Source of the DNA: Ecdyonurus torrentis | Taxonomy: Eukaryota; Arthropoda; Insecta; Ephemeroptera; Heptageniidae | Assembly: GCA_949318235.1 (NCBI GenBank) | Contig: OX439131.1 | Coordinates: 48,828,922-48,892,921 of the forward strand | Direction of reading: 5' to 3' | DNA length: 64,000 bases | Shown here: one piece after another, positions 30,083 through 42,546 of the stretch | Position numbering within the stretch: the first letter of the stretch is position 1 | How the letters are laid out: each line of letters opens with the position of its first letter | Made by a program: the position numbers and the translations under genes | The notes under the pieces: generated by a model | Told to the model about the DNA's origin: nothing | The model's database searches: none | Seen by the model: only the letters and a program-made list of their open reading frames with translations

Positions 30083-30920
30083 TTTTTTAAATTGAAATAA
30101 TTTATTACTAAAAACTTTTTAAACAGAATTTTTCAAATCTATGTAAAATAATATACAGTCTTGAATTAAAATTAAATAATATAGAATTGTATATGCATTA
30201 ATAAGATATCATTGTTGTTTTTTTAGACTTTTTAGGATATAAATAATTATGATTTTATACTGTGTACATAACAAAAATGTATCCTGATATTTTTAGAATA
30301 GAAATAAATAAAAAGAGTACAAAACACATTAAATATTGTGTAAATAAGTATATTACTATATAAAAATATTCTTTAGTTTTAGGATATATACCCATATATG
30401 CCATTTGGCATTTGTTGATATGATAAATATCAAATGAATTGGTTTAAATTTAAAGTGATGCACTTTGTTTGGTGGGTATTTCAAAATTTTTGCAATACCC
30501 AAAAAAAGTGAAGATTTTTTTTACAGATGTTAAAAATAAAAATTAGCAATGCTGTTCGTAAACCCTGTTCTCCTGCATCAAAAAATGCGCATTCCATTTG
30601 AATAACCAAAAACTCTGATCGTCATTTTAGGAGGAAAGAACAGCATTACTATAAATGAATTTGAAGCGAAATTTGTTTGATATTTTTGAATTAATAGCAT
30701 TTATTGTTCAAGCTTTTTGTTAAAAGCTTATATGTTATATGTTCGGCTTAATTGTCATGCTGGGTACGTATTTTGTTGGGAATCTTGGGATAGTAATTTT
30801 TTTTTTCATTTTTGCAGTGTATTTCTGCAGCTTTTTTATGTAATTTAGAATTGTAATTATATTTTTAAATGTTTAATCTTTGTTTGTGCATACTTATTTT
30901 TCAAAAACCTGATCGATTTT
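30083..30920. other. AT-rich intergenic stretch
   Basis: No gene or clear repeat boundary is seen. The first 250 bases resemble the sequence around 52350-52610 (TAGCCTTGAATTAAAATTAAAT and following), so part of it is a dispersed repeat that also follows a microsatellite there. Confidence 0.45.
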
Positions 30921-30924
30921 TGCT

Positions 30925-33125
30925 AAAAATCGAGACCAGCGAAATACTTATATAAGGCCCTTTCGCTTTGAAAAATTAATATTGTTAAAATTGTTGAATT
31001 TCAAAAGTTTGTTTTTTCGCCACGAGATGGCGTGCACGACAAAAACTTTTCCAAGATACTACATACAAGATAGCGACACCAACTGGTCCCATGTAAATTT
31101 TAGCGGCATTGTGATTGGTCAATATTGATCACGTGACCTTTAACTCGGGCGCTGATTGGCTTAGAGGCTCATTTTGAATTTCGCGGCGGCCCAATTTGGT
31201 CGAGCGTGTCCTTATCTTGTATGTAGTATCTTGCTTTTCCCGCTTAAATTTGAAAAGTCAATAAATTTTAGAAATTTCATTGGTTTCTTACAGAAAAATT
31301 GTTATAACTAAACTGCAAAACTACCTAGAGTCATAAAAATTAATATATAGGTAGATCAATACTTAAGTAATTAATTACTAAAAATTCAATTAACTAAACC
31401 ACCCCTAAAGGGTGAAAAAGGGGTGGTTAACCCTCAAAATAAAATATACTCCGATTTTAAAGCTTTTAACGTTGCTCTTAGGGTAAATTTTCCCGCCTAA
31501 GAAGACTGTGGAATTAATTTTTGTTTATTTCCACCCCTAGCCGACCTAAGGGGGTAGTTTACCCTCCAAATAGCATAAATTTGAATTTGTAGGTTTTCAA
31601 CAAATAAAACGTTGTTTCCAGGATTTCAGGACTTTCTGAAGACAATGGTGCACATTAAAAATTTCTATAATTAACTTCAACCCCTAATGCGTCAGGGGTT
31701 GTTTTAACCCTAATTTCTATTTATATATCAAAATCGAAAATAAATATGTTGATTCTGGTGAAAAATAAGGTTCCAAATATGTTAATGAGATTTTCAAATT
31801 TTTTTTTTCAACCCTTGACGTTCTAGGGGGTAGTTTTTACCCCTATATTAAATAAAAATAAGCCATCAAAGTGCCATTTCTGCATGGGGTATACGTAGCG
31901 ACGATAGTGATCGTGCAAAAAAAAATCAATTTTCAACCCCTAGCACGATAGGGGTAGTTTGACCCTAACTTTTGGGATAATTAGTATATATAGCCTATAA
32001 AGGTATGTTGTTTTGGAAGTTGAAAACTCTTATAAAAACGATAATATGACACGTATACCTATATTTTTTAACTTTAACCCCAATTAGCGTGCTATAGAGG
32101 TAGTTTTTTGTTACTAAATTAGACATTTTGGCAAAAACTACCCCTAGCACGCTTATTGGGATTAAAGTTAAAAAATATAGGTGTCATTACCGTCTTTATA
32201 AGAGTTAAATTTTCAACTTGATCCAAAACAACACCTTTATAGGCTATATACTAATTATCCCAAAAATTAGGGTCAAACTACCCCTATCGTGCTAGGGGTT
32301 GAAAATTGATTTATTTTTATTATTATTTTTTTCACAATCACTACATTTTTCTACTTATATACCCCATGCAGAAATGGCACTTATTTGATGGCTTGATATT
32401 ATTTAATATAGGGGTGAAAACTACCCCCTAGAACGTCAAGGGTTGAAAAAAAAATTGAAAATCTCATTAACATATTGGGAACCTTATTTTTCACCAGAAT
32501 CATCAAAACTTTATTTTCGATTTTGATATATAAATAGAAATTAGGGTTAAAACCACCCCTGACGCATTAGGGGTTGAAGTTAGAAATTTTTAATGTGCAC
32601 CATTGTCTTCAGAAAGTCCTGAAACCCTGGAAACAACGTTTTATTTGTTGAAAACCTACAAATTCAAATTTATGCTATTTGGAGGGTAAACTACCCCCTT
32701 AGGTCGGCTAGGGGTGGAAATCAACAAAAATTAATATCACAGATTTCTTAGGCGGGAAAATTTACCCTAAGAGCAACGTTAAAAGCTTTAAAATCGGAGT
32801 ATATTTTATTTTGAGGGTTAACCACCCCTTTTTCACCCTTTAGGGGTGGTTTAGTTAATTGACTTTTTAGTAATTAATTACTTAAGTATTGATCTACCTA
32901 TGTATTAATTTTTATGACTCTAGGTAGTTTTGCAGTCTAGTTATAACATTTTTTCTGTAAGAAACCAATGAAATTTCTAAAATTTATTGACTTTTCAAAT
33001 TTAAGCGGGAAAAGTTTTCGTCGTGCACGCCATCTAGCGGCGAAAAAATGAACTTTTGACCGTTATAGGAATAAAAATTCAAAGAGAAAAGGCCTTGTAT
33101 ATTATATTTCGCTGGTCTCGGTAAT
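30925..33125. repeat. 2.2-kb inverted repeat (large foldback)
   Basis: Left and right arms of about 1 kb face each other around a short centre near 32120. Examples of matching pairs are GTTGCTCTTAGGGTAAATTT (about 31470) with its complement near 32765, and GCTGGTCTCG near 33110 with CGAGACCAGC near 30932. The arms differ by scattered substitutions. Each arm contains five to six units about 120 bases apart with the pattern AACCCCTA, a gap, then AGGGGGTAGTTT and ACCCT. The foldback ends about 200 bases before the PRDM9-like 5' exon. No coding capacity is seen. Confidence 0.85.
31052..31233. mobile_element. MITE nested in the left arm of the foldback
   Basis: 21-bp inverted ends (CAAGATACTACATACAAGAT and its complement) enclose about 180 bp with no ORF. 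CTTTTC is repeated on both sides (31046-31051 and 31234-31239), a target duplication of 6-7 bases. The right arm of the foldback near 33005-33020 shows the uninterrupted site, so this MITE came after the foldback formed. Confidence 0.85.
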
Positions 33126-33299
33126 TCTTTTACCTGTATCAATTTAGCGGGATTTTTAGCTAATAGAAAAAGAGCTTTGAAAAACTTGTAGCCAATCAGC
33201 AATCACCTTTGTGGTGTAAAAAAAAAAAAAAGTTTAGTTTTACTCCGTTAGAGGCAGCACTAACCGGCTAATTTAATCACGTGACTAATGACGTCACTA

Positions 33300-33361
33300 A
33301 GCGTCTCCCGCCAGGTCTCCGCGTTTCTTTGAAGAAAAGACGGTAAAATTGAAATTTCCAG
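33300..33361 (+). other. Candidate 5'UTR exon of the PRDM9-like gene
   Basis: A GC-richer stretch containing TCTCCCGCCAGGTCTCCGCG ends at TTCCAG with a consensus donor GTATGT at 33362. A matching acceptor TTTCATCTAG ends at about 33718, shortly before the first coding ATG. The exon start is not defined. Confidence 0.45.
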
Positions 33362-33736
33362 GTATGTAAAAATTCGTTTTATCAGAAATTATGACATATT
33401 TTATCATATATTACATATAAATTTGATATACAAGAATTTAACTTTTAATAATTAAGTTTATTTTGCTTGAAGATAAGATAAATGATTTATGTTGAAACAT
33501 TGTCAATCTAAATTTTTGTTCTTCAAAGTTTCAACATGAAAAAATGGTGCCAAAAAAAATCGAGGTTGAAAAATAAGTCCATAAATATAGGAATCCAGCG
33601 TGTTAGTAGGAATATTTTATACATACATACATACATCTTTATAATTTTTATTTGTATAGATTCATAATATGCATCTTATTTTATAAATAAATGGTTCATA
33701 ATTTGTGTTTCATCTAGCTTTCGCTCGTTCTTCGCG

Positions 33737-36700
33737 ATGGAGGAAAATTTTGAAGACATGGACGGCGAGATGTTGGCAGCCAAAGCAGCCACAGAGACAT
33801 CCATGTATTTCTCGCCTGAACAATGGGAGCAGTTCTCACCTATCGAACGTCAGCGGCGAGTCTCACAATTGAGGAATCATTTTGTAATGCAGAAAATTGG
33901 TGTGTTTTATAAAGTGATTGTTGTGTAAAAAAATGTCGTTTGTCTAGCTGTTTAAAAAAAAACTGGCCGTTTTTGTTGTTAAACCTCTATACATACTAAC
34001 AAAATGATCAACCCCATATTTTAACATGAAAACTCGTATTCTGTATTCCAATGAGTGTTATGCCGTGTTCGCATTGAGCTTCTTGAAATTGGAATTATTA
34101 ATTATTTGATTAAAAAAAAAAAAAAGAAAAAAAACGCAATCTTGGAGCTAACTAATACAGCATTAGTTTGAATATTTTCTAATAACCATGTTTATTTTGA
34201 CTCAAATATGTGACTTTTCTTATTAATATCTACATATTATTGATATTTGTTTACCTTTTCTTGTTTTTTCTCAATTATAATATATTTTCTCAATTTCTCA
34301 ATTATAAGCAATCATGATTGCTTATATTAAATGCTGATTTATATTGCAGGCATGACAAATACTCCACCTGAGTTTGTACTTCAGTTCAGAAAAATTGAGG
34401 CACGAAAGAAAGCTGCGGAGTTGAAGAAATTAACTCGTGACCAGAATCAAGAAAGACCCATGTGTGTTTTAATAGAGTCAAGTATAATGTCTTTTACTGG
34501 ATATTATATTGGAGTTATATTTGTTTTTTGGGGGCTATATGTTTTGGGGTAAAAAAAAAAAGAGACTTCTTTTGGATCTATATAAAAAAAGAAAGAAGAA
34601 AGTATACCCATGATTTGTTGCTAGGTTTACTTTGATATCTACAATTGTGTTACACTGCTTTGTGCAGTGTGTGTTTTATGTCTATGGTACTTTTAAGAAA
34701 AGCTTTATTTTCTTATTATATATATGTTATTGTGTGTTGAGTATAGCTATAGTGTTTTGTTTTGTTTTTACCTAAAAATGTTAGTTTTCTATGCAAAAAT
34801 CGTCAGTTTAAACCTTCCAGCGCCTTTAGATTGTGGTTTGTATCGATAATACTGAATATAATTAATGGTGTTCGTAAACCCTGTTCTTCGTGTTCCAGAA
34901 CACAAAAAAATGACAATCAGCCAATGGTTTTTAAATGCAATTGCGCATTTTTGGAGCATGCCCCAAACAGGTTTACGAACACCATTAACAACATTAGGCA
35001 AGGTATGTATTGGAAAATGACTTGATCATTTTGCCTTAACGCCTTTCTAGTATGATATTAATATATAGGCCTATAGGTATAAACATATGGGTATGCAATG
35101 AGAAAAAAAAAATAAAATAAAAGCTTCAAAAACCATGAAATTGTTATGCTGTGATATGTTGTTCATTGTATATACCAGAATGGAGCTAAAGCTATTTTTT
35201 GTATGCACACTATTATATAGTTTGCTCAATTGTTTCCTCTTGCGTGCTGATAAAAGGGTAAAATTTTTACTTTGCTGGCTAGACTAGCATTTGTTATGTT
35301 TTTACCCTTTGTTGTCAAGGTCATGATGACCTTGAGCTTGTATTTTGTATAAATTTCTTATGTATTGTTGACTGCTTTACTTGGTGTAAAGTCAATGGTA
35401 TTTATGACAATATTGTTGGATGTGGGGTATATTTCAGCAAGCCCCCTGTAGTCAAAGACGTGAAGATCCTCAAGAACAAGGACGGCTACTACTATGGTAA
35501 AGTAGCTAGACAAACACCAGACTGGCCTGGAGTTGACTACGTACTCAAAGAGAGGGACCCAGAACCTCAAAAGCAGAGAGGTAATGTGTTGAAGAGAAGC
35601 TACACTCCTGCACTGCAGAGTGGTGGGCAGGCCTCGTGTAGTAGAGTCTTGACAGTCAAGCAAACAGACAGAAGCTACGTACAGGCCTCGAGTAGTAGGG
35701 CCTTGCCAGCCAAGCAGATGGACAAACCAGAGCAAGGGGACCAGGAAGACCAGCCTAGGTACCCCAAGAGAAACATCAAGAGGCCGTATTACAAAGAAGA
35801 TCCTGTACCTGAGGAGGAAGACTTCAGCTGTAAGTACCAACAATTATACAGTAAAAAAAAAAAAAAAAACTAGCATTTTTTTTAATTAATGTTTGCTTTC
35901 ATATATTGAATGTTTGTAAACCCTGTTCTGTTGCACTGAAAAATGCACATTTCATTTGATTAACTATGCCATAGCTGATTGTCATTTTAGGGGCAAAGAA
36001 CAGAGAGCTTATGAACAGCATTACTGTTTTATTTGCTACAGGAAAAAAAAAAAAAAAGTACATTCTTGTTATTTTTTTATTGTGTGTGTTTGGATTTTTT
36101 TATTTTTGTCATTAAAATTGTGAATAATTGATTGTCATGTTAGTAGAAGGAATTAACAGGGCTTATGTTAATGTTAAATTGCATTTAACCACAGTAAATT
36201 ACTGATAAGTTCTATTTAGATTAGATTTGTGTAAAGTTGTGCACCTCACACATAAATGTATTTGAATAATGTGACAAACTTTGATGTTCCAGACTGCTGT
36301 GTATGTGAAGGTTCTGTGCTGGGAGCGTGTGCAGACCACGGCAGACCTTTCAGATTGTTTAGCACTCCAGTAAGTATGTGTAGCGTGTGTATTTATATCT
36401 ATCTAGCTATGTAAGTCAACACACTATTATGCAGTCTAGTCATCTGCATAGCAATCTAAAGTCTTCTTGAGTGCAACAGTTTTTTAATAGGTTAAAAAAA
36501 AACTAACTTTAATTTTAAATTGTTGAAATTTGAATAATACTTTTTATAGGGGGGAGGAGGGGGGTTATGAAAAACACTTTTTTTTTACTCTACAGTTAAT
36601 GTTGAAAAAAAGTTTGCGGAACACCTTGAATAAAAAAAAACATCTAATATCCTATAACCTAAATAACAACGTTGATTTGCCGGAGTCACTGATTTCTAAT

Positions 36701-39700
36701 TTATTTTCCACTTAATCCTAAATGTCAGATGTGGGTTTATGATGTACACTAGCTCACTTGTTTATGTGTGTGTGTGTGTGTGTGTGTAATAAACCCGCAT
36801 TTGCCATTTCTTGAGTGTAAAATAAATTAGAAATCAATGACTGGCCAAATCAACGTTGATATTTAGGTATGTTTGGATATTAGACAAGTTTTGTGTTTGA
36901 TGTGTTTTACATAACTTTAAAATTTAAATCTTATGTAATTTTAAAATTTTCAAATGTGGGAACTATTTTTTAGGGGGGGGGGGGGGGTCAGAAATACTTT
37001 TATATTTACTTTGCAATAAATTGTGAAAAAAGTTTATTTTTATTTGAATGGGCTTTAAATAAAAATCAAATTTGTTTTCCTTATTATAAACTTCAAGCAC
37101 AGAGTTCAAAAAAAAGGAAAAAAATAAAAACAGCAAGCATGCGTGAATTACTTTACCTGCACGATGAAGTGCATAGCTAGGTGAAGATCTTGATGGCATA
37201 GTTGACACAAAAATATTTTAATTTTATTAATTTGTGTTTCAAGGTTGATGGCCAATATATCTTGCTTATTAGATGTACTGTATGCATTGATCTAATATAC
37301 TGATTGATATGTATTGCTGTTCTCAGGTCAAGTCATCTGTATGCAAGGACAGAGCAGCTCGCACGCTACCCAAGGGATTACGTATTGGAAGTCGTCAATC
37401 CCTAATGCAGGTATGGGAGTTTTTGCTGTGCTCCCCATTCCTCCACACACCATGCTGGGGCCTTACGATGGCCAGCTACTGACCAAGAGCAACAATGATG
37501 GCTACTGCTGGATGGTATGTTAAATCATACCAAGCAGGTCCTGGCAGATATTGTGATTGTCACACGTATGTTTGTGTGTTAGATTCGTCGAGGCAGCGCA
37601 GGCAACCTGAGTGTTGACGCCAAAGACGAGACGAGAGCCAGCTGGTTGCGCTACGTCAACTGTGCCACTCATGACTCCATGCAGAACCTGGTGCCTGTGC
37701 AAGAGAAGGGACAAATCTTCTACCTCACCAGGCAGTAAGTAACTTAGCATGTCTCATGCTGGTGTGTACTGAAGTTTATATCTTGTGTGCAAATTTCAAT
37801 ATTGATTTGTATACAAGTTAGCAGCTTCAGTAGCCAGTTCAATGTAATCCTGGTGACGAGCTGATTACATTGAACTGACTACTAAAGCTGCTAACATCAA
37901 TCAATATTGATTTGTATACAAGTTAGCAGCTTCAGCAGCCAGTTCATTGTAATCCTGTTGACGAGCTGATTTCATTGAACTGGCTACTGAAGCTGCTAAC
38001 ATCAATATTTCCAGGGTTCCATTAAGGCGGGAAATTAGCTATATACTGCGGGATTTGACTAAAAAATTGTAAAGACAGAAAAATCTGACATTTTGTACAG
38101 TAATACATTAGGATTAGGTATCTTCAAAAATGTAAAAATTTTGGGGGGTCACCATGCTAGTTTTTTAATTATGATTTTTTGAAGTTTTAGTCCCATAAGA
38201 GCCCATGTTAATTTCAATAATTAATTTCTCTCTTATCTGATGGTCGCGGGTTCTGAAATTTTTATCATAGGTAGCTGTTACTATTAACTTTCAAATAGCA
38301 TCATAAAGTTTCGAAGTTTTCTTTTTAGATTTTGAGATAGAAGCCAACTGAATACAACCCTTAAAAAAAAACGACCCAAAAAAAACTACCGTTTTTTTTT
38401 TTTTTTTTTAAACCCGCTAAAAAAACCCCCAAAAAAAAACAGTAGCTATTTTTTTTAAAATTAGAGTAAAAATGAGCACGAATTATAAAATTTCAAGACT
38501 TTTGACACCAACTTGTTTTCAACTTTCACCACTTTTTTTTTTTACCTTTTTCCAACTTTTCCCACTTTTCTTCAGCAAAAGAAAAAAAATGGAATTGATA
38601 TTCAAAATTTCAATTTTATTTTGCAAAATTTTCACCTTTTTGTCACTTTTTTTTTACCCTTTTCAAATCAAAAAAATCACCTATTTTTTATCAAAATGCA
38701 AAACAATAAAAGTGAAACTTTAAATTTTTACCTTTTTTTTAATTATCACCTTTTTTAGCCACTTTTTTCAAAAAGTAATCACCCAAAAACTGTGCTCTAG
38801 CCATAATGTAGCCTAATGTAAATTACGGTACAAAAAATAAAAACGTAGTACATAAATTTTTTATTCTTTTATTAATAGTTTATTGAAAATCATTAAAGAT
38901 AAAATGATATCCGTAGCTTTTAAAACAGAAGAATTTTCATTTTTGACAAAATTAGAGGTTATTTTAGCTATATTTATGGCTTCCATTAGTTTTTAAATAT
39001 AAAAAACAAAAAAACCTGGGTTTTATTGTTGTTTTTTTGTTTTGTTTTTTTAAAACCAATAAAACCCCTACCCAGTGTTTTTTTTTTTTTTTTTTTTTAA
39101 AAAACGGGTTTTTTTAAACCCTGATTTCAATATTGATTTGTATACAAGTTAGCAGCTTCAGTAGCCAGTTCAATGTAATCCTTGTGACAGGCTGAATTCA
39201 TTGAACTGCATGGCTACTGAAGCTGCTACATCAATCAATATTGATTTGTATACAAGTTAGCAGCTTCAGTAGCCAGTTCAATGTAATCCTTGTGACAGGC
39301 TGAATTCATTGAACTGCATGGCTACTGAAGCTGCTACATCAATCAATATTGATTTGTATACAAGTTAGCAGCTTCAGTAGCCAGTTCAATGTAATCCTGG
39401 TGACGAGCTGATTTCATTGAACTGGCTACTGAAGCTGCTAAGGTTCTCTAATGTAAACCAGCGCTGGTTTCTTCTGTCATTTTCTTTTTAATTTATCATT
39501 TCTTATTTGTTATAAAAATATAGCAATGAGAAGTTGAGCTAATTCACATGCCTTTTGTTTTTACAACAATTTAATTTTGGTGCCTAATATGTAAATATAA
39601 AAGACATTGTATTACCTAGCTGCTGGCTTAAGAACTTATTGATTGAAGTTTTTATAGATGTATTGATTGATTGATATGTAATTCTGATTGACAGGTGGAT

Positions 39701-40244
39701 TGCTCCAGGAGATGAACTGCTGACGTGGTATGGCAAAAGTTTCATGCTAGACCTAGGGATTGACCTGCAGGCTTACTTCGAGTCTAAGACTGAGCGAGCC
39801 TTGTCACCTGTCATCTGGAAGAAAGTCGGTGAGTAACCAACTGCGACAAAAATAATAATACTGCTTTTGTGGCTTTTATATTGTGTGTTTCTAGATAAAA
39901 AAAATTGTAGGTTAAATATTTAAAGTTATAAGTTTATCAAATATGCAAATATTAAATAGGCCTAAATAAAAAAAATTTGGAAAAAAAATCGATCCCTCTC
40001 TCCCTAAAATAAAGAAAATTACAAGTAATTTTTTTTATATTTGGCATAAATAAAAAAAAAAGTTAAGCTATCCAGCATGTCATACGCAAATTGAGTATAG
40101 CTACGTTGAGAATATAAATTAAGGTGGGGTAATTAAGTGCAACCATTAAAAGTTATAATAAAAAATAAAAATAAAAACTGTAAAAGTCGTTTGATCATAA
40201 AAGTACAAAATTATTGAGCAAATTTGTAAAAGTAACAAACAAGC

Positions 40245-40287
<43 letters not shown>

Positions 40288-41632
40288 CGGAGGAGGGGGG
40301 GCATTCGTTATTATTATTTACCACCCCTTAGTTCTGCTAAAGCTGCCAGCATCAATTAATATTTGTTTGTTCCCTATTGACTTTGTGTGATGTTGTATAC
40401 TTTTTAAGAAAGAAATAACGACTTAATTTATAAAATTAAGGTAAATGTGTGAAATAATTGATATACAAATAATTTTTAATTGTCAAATTTTTTTTTCTCA
40501 GTTTTATTTTACTGTTGAGTCAAGTTTTTATGTTGCTACATTATTTAAATATTAGATTCTGGGATATTTGTGTACAATAATAGTTTTAGTCTTAGCATTA
40601 TAATGCTAAGTACGATATATCGTATTGCATCGGCAATATTTTCTTGGTATTGAACTAATAGGAACAATGTTTCCAGGCAAGGCGCTGCAGTGCGTGTGGT
40701 GCTCCATCAGTTTCTCCAGCGTCAACTTTGTCCAACGTCACGTGCACACCAAGCACGGCTCAGAACATTCTCTTCTTGTCCTACAGCACAAAGCAACCAT
40801 CGTGTTCCCTCCGTCACGAAGCAGCACGGCTATCGGCGCATGTTTTGTGCAGAATGAGGTGACGTCAAGCCTCATGATGAAACTACAGCAACGTGCAGGG
40901 GGGGAAGTGACGGAGAGAGACAAAGTGTTAGCTAGGAGAGTGAGAGATGATGGTAAAGACAGACCTTTTGTGTGCAGTATCTGTGGTAAGAAATATACTG
41001 CCCAGTGTAGCTTGACTTCACACAAGAGAGTACATGATGAAGCTAGGGCTCTCAAGTGCAGTCATTGTCCTTATGTAACTGGATTTAAACATAGTTTTGA
41101 TGTTCACATGTTGACTCACACGGGACAAAGAGATCATGTGTGTCAAGTGTGCAACAAATCTTTCACACATAAACATACTCTAGTAATGCATGTGAAGGAA
41201 GTTCATGACAAAGTGAGAGATCAGCAATGTCCGCATTGTGATAAGACTTTTGCTGTGAAGTCACACTTGGTCAGGCATGTCAGGACACATACAGGTGAGA
41301 AACCTTATCAATGTAGTCAATGTGAATATAAGTGTTCAGTTAGTGGTCACTTGACTTCACATATGAGAACCCACTCAGGTGACAAACCTTACCAGTGTAG
41401 TCAATGTGAATATAAGTGTGCACAAAGTGGTGTCCTGACTTCACATATGAGAACCCACTCAGGTGACAAACCTTATCAATGTAGTCAATGTGAATATAAG
41501 TGTGCAGTCAGTGGTGCCTTGTCTAGACATATGAGAACACACTCAGGTGAGAAGCCTTACCAGTGCACCATGTGTGACTACAAGGCTGCACACAGTAACA
41601 GTCTCAAGAGTCATGTCAACAAACATCACTGA
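33737..41632 (+). CDS. PRDM9: PRDM9-like KRAB-SSXRD-PR/SET-zinc-finger gene, eight coding exons, one-base frame lesion
   Basis: PRDM9 is a meiotic histone H3 K4/K36 methyltransferase that marks recombination sites through its zinc fingers. Exons inferred from splice sites and phase are 33737-33899 (KRAB-like, YFSPEQWEQFSP), 34350-34461, 35438-35829 (SSXRD-like, YPKRNIKRPYYKED), 36293-36369 (zinc knuckle CCVC plus ACADHG), 37327-37514 and 37583-37734 and 39695-39828 (PR/SET), and 40677-41632. The tyrosines in GPYDG, IFYLT and TWYG match the three catalytic ones of PRDM9. The last exon holds the isolated finger found after SET in PRDM9 (CVWC...HVHTKH) and eight more C2H2 fingers, ending in TGA. 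The exons total 2,174 bases, one short of 725 codons: a base is missing between 37387 and 37394, after LRIG and before SSIPNAG. The gene is therefore a recent pseudogene, a null allele or an assembly error. Phases match at every other junction. Confidence 0.88.
36616..36912. mobile_element. Family A foldback MITE in a PRDM9-like intron
   Basis: A diverged copy: GAACACCTTGAATAAAA at one end, AATAACAACGTTGATTTG inside, and the inverse AATCAACGTTGATATTTAGG on the other arm. A TG dinucleotide run lies in the centre. It sits in the intron between the zinc-knuckle and first SET exons. Confidence 0.75.
37797..38003. repeat. Tandem hairpin repeats in a SET intron, first block
   Basis: Two units of about 115 bases, each with arms TTAGCAGCTTCAGTAGCCAG and the inverse, and starting ATCAATATTGATTTGTATAC. 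The same unit returns three times at 39123-39440, so one array appears to have been split by the sequence between. Confidence 0.85.
38004..39122. mobile_element. 1.1-kb AT-rich sequence splitting the hairpin array
   Basis: It is bounded by CCAGGGTTCCATTAAGGCGGG at the left and AAACGGGTTTTTTTAAACCC at the right. Inside are many poly-A/T and ACCTTTTT runs. A segment at 38155-38250 (TAGTCCCATAAGAGCCCATG) resembles 62325-62400 and 63050-63090, so it carries a piece of another dispersed repeat. No ORF of note is present. Confidence 0.5.
39123..39440. repeat. Tandem hairpin repeats in a SET intron, second block
   Basis: Three units of about 115 bases of the type described at 37797. The first two are almost the same as each other, including the variant GTGACAGGCTGAATTC; the third matches the first block better. 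Confidence 0.85.
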
Positions 41633-42546
41633 CTTGTTTGTCTTTGAGTGAAGTGAGTATTGACTGGCATCCCCTTCTTCTATTTTCTTTTTTTTTTAAC
41701 AAATGGAAGTTGTCTATTTGAATTATATTGACAATAACTTTTTTTTTCTTTTTTTTTTTAATTAAACAAAAAAAAAGTCAAAAAAAAAAAATGCCTATTT
41801 AAATTATTTGACAATAACTTTTTTCCTCTCTACCTCTCGCTCTCTCTAGCTCTTTTATAATAAAAAAATGGTGTCTAAAAAAAATTTGATTCTTGTATAT
41901 AAAGCTTGCTTTTGGGAGTTAAGAAAAACATTACCTAATTTTATTGGCACTTTTGCCACAAAAAAAAAAACTCTTCTTGTAAAATAAAATACTCTGTTAT
42001 TAGAATTAAATTATATTGAAATATATAGTATTGAACTATCCACTTTTAATGACTTTACCATTTGCACTAATAAAACAACAAGTCAAAAATATTTTTAATA
42101 ATAATAATAATAATAAGAAACAGATATTAATGTTTGCATCTGTGTCTCAAAGTTTATAATAGTTAAGAAAAGAAAATACAATGAAAAACTTAACATTTAT
42201 AAAAAATTAGCTTAAACATTAATTTTTAAGTTTTTCCTCCTGTTATTGAACTTAATTTTTTCCACAAATTAGATATAATTTAAATAATTATATGTAGCCT
42301 TATTTAATTTTTTGTTAAAAAGATTAAAAAAAATAAAAAATAAAGTACAAATCAACCCCAATGTTTTTTGTGCAACAATATTGTCTGCAGTCTAGATACA
42401 TATATGAAGTTTGAAACTGTGACATTTATAATTGTGATAACAATGTTATCAACATGTAAATCTTGTTATTGGCTGAACTGTGGTAAAATTGAACCACTTT
42501 ATTGCAAACTATCTTTGTCATTCATTTAAATGATGATTTTCCCATA
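41633..42546. other. 3' flank of the PRDM9-like gene
   Basis: AT-rich sequence with several AATAAA-like motifs (for example near 41984 and 42070), any of which could serve as the polyadenylation signal. A TAA/AAT repeat lies at about 42098-42116. No further gene is seen. Confidence 0.45.

Noticed and set aside
35358..35843. 161-codon minus-strand ORF
   Set aside because: It is the antisense of the SSXRD-containing exon of the PRDM9-like gene; the plus strand has matching splice sites and family motifs.
37314..37523. Alternative reading of the first SET exon in the single uninterrupted frame
   Set aside because: That frame gives no PRDM9-like sequence before SSIPNAG, whereas the frame set by the upstream exon gives LPKGLRIG; a missing base explains both.
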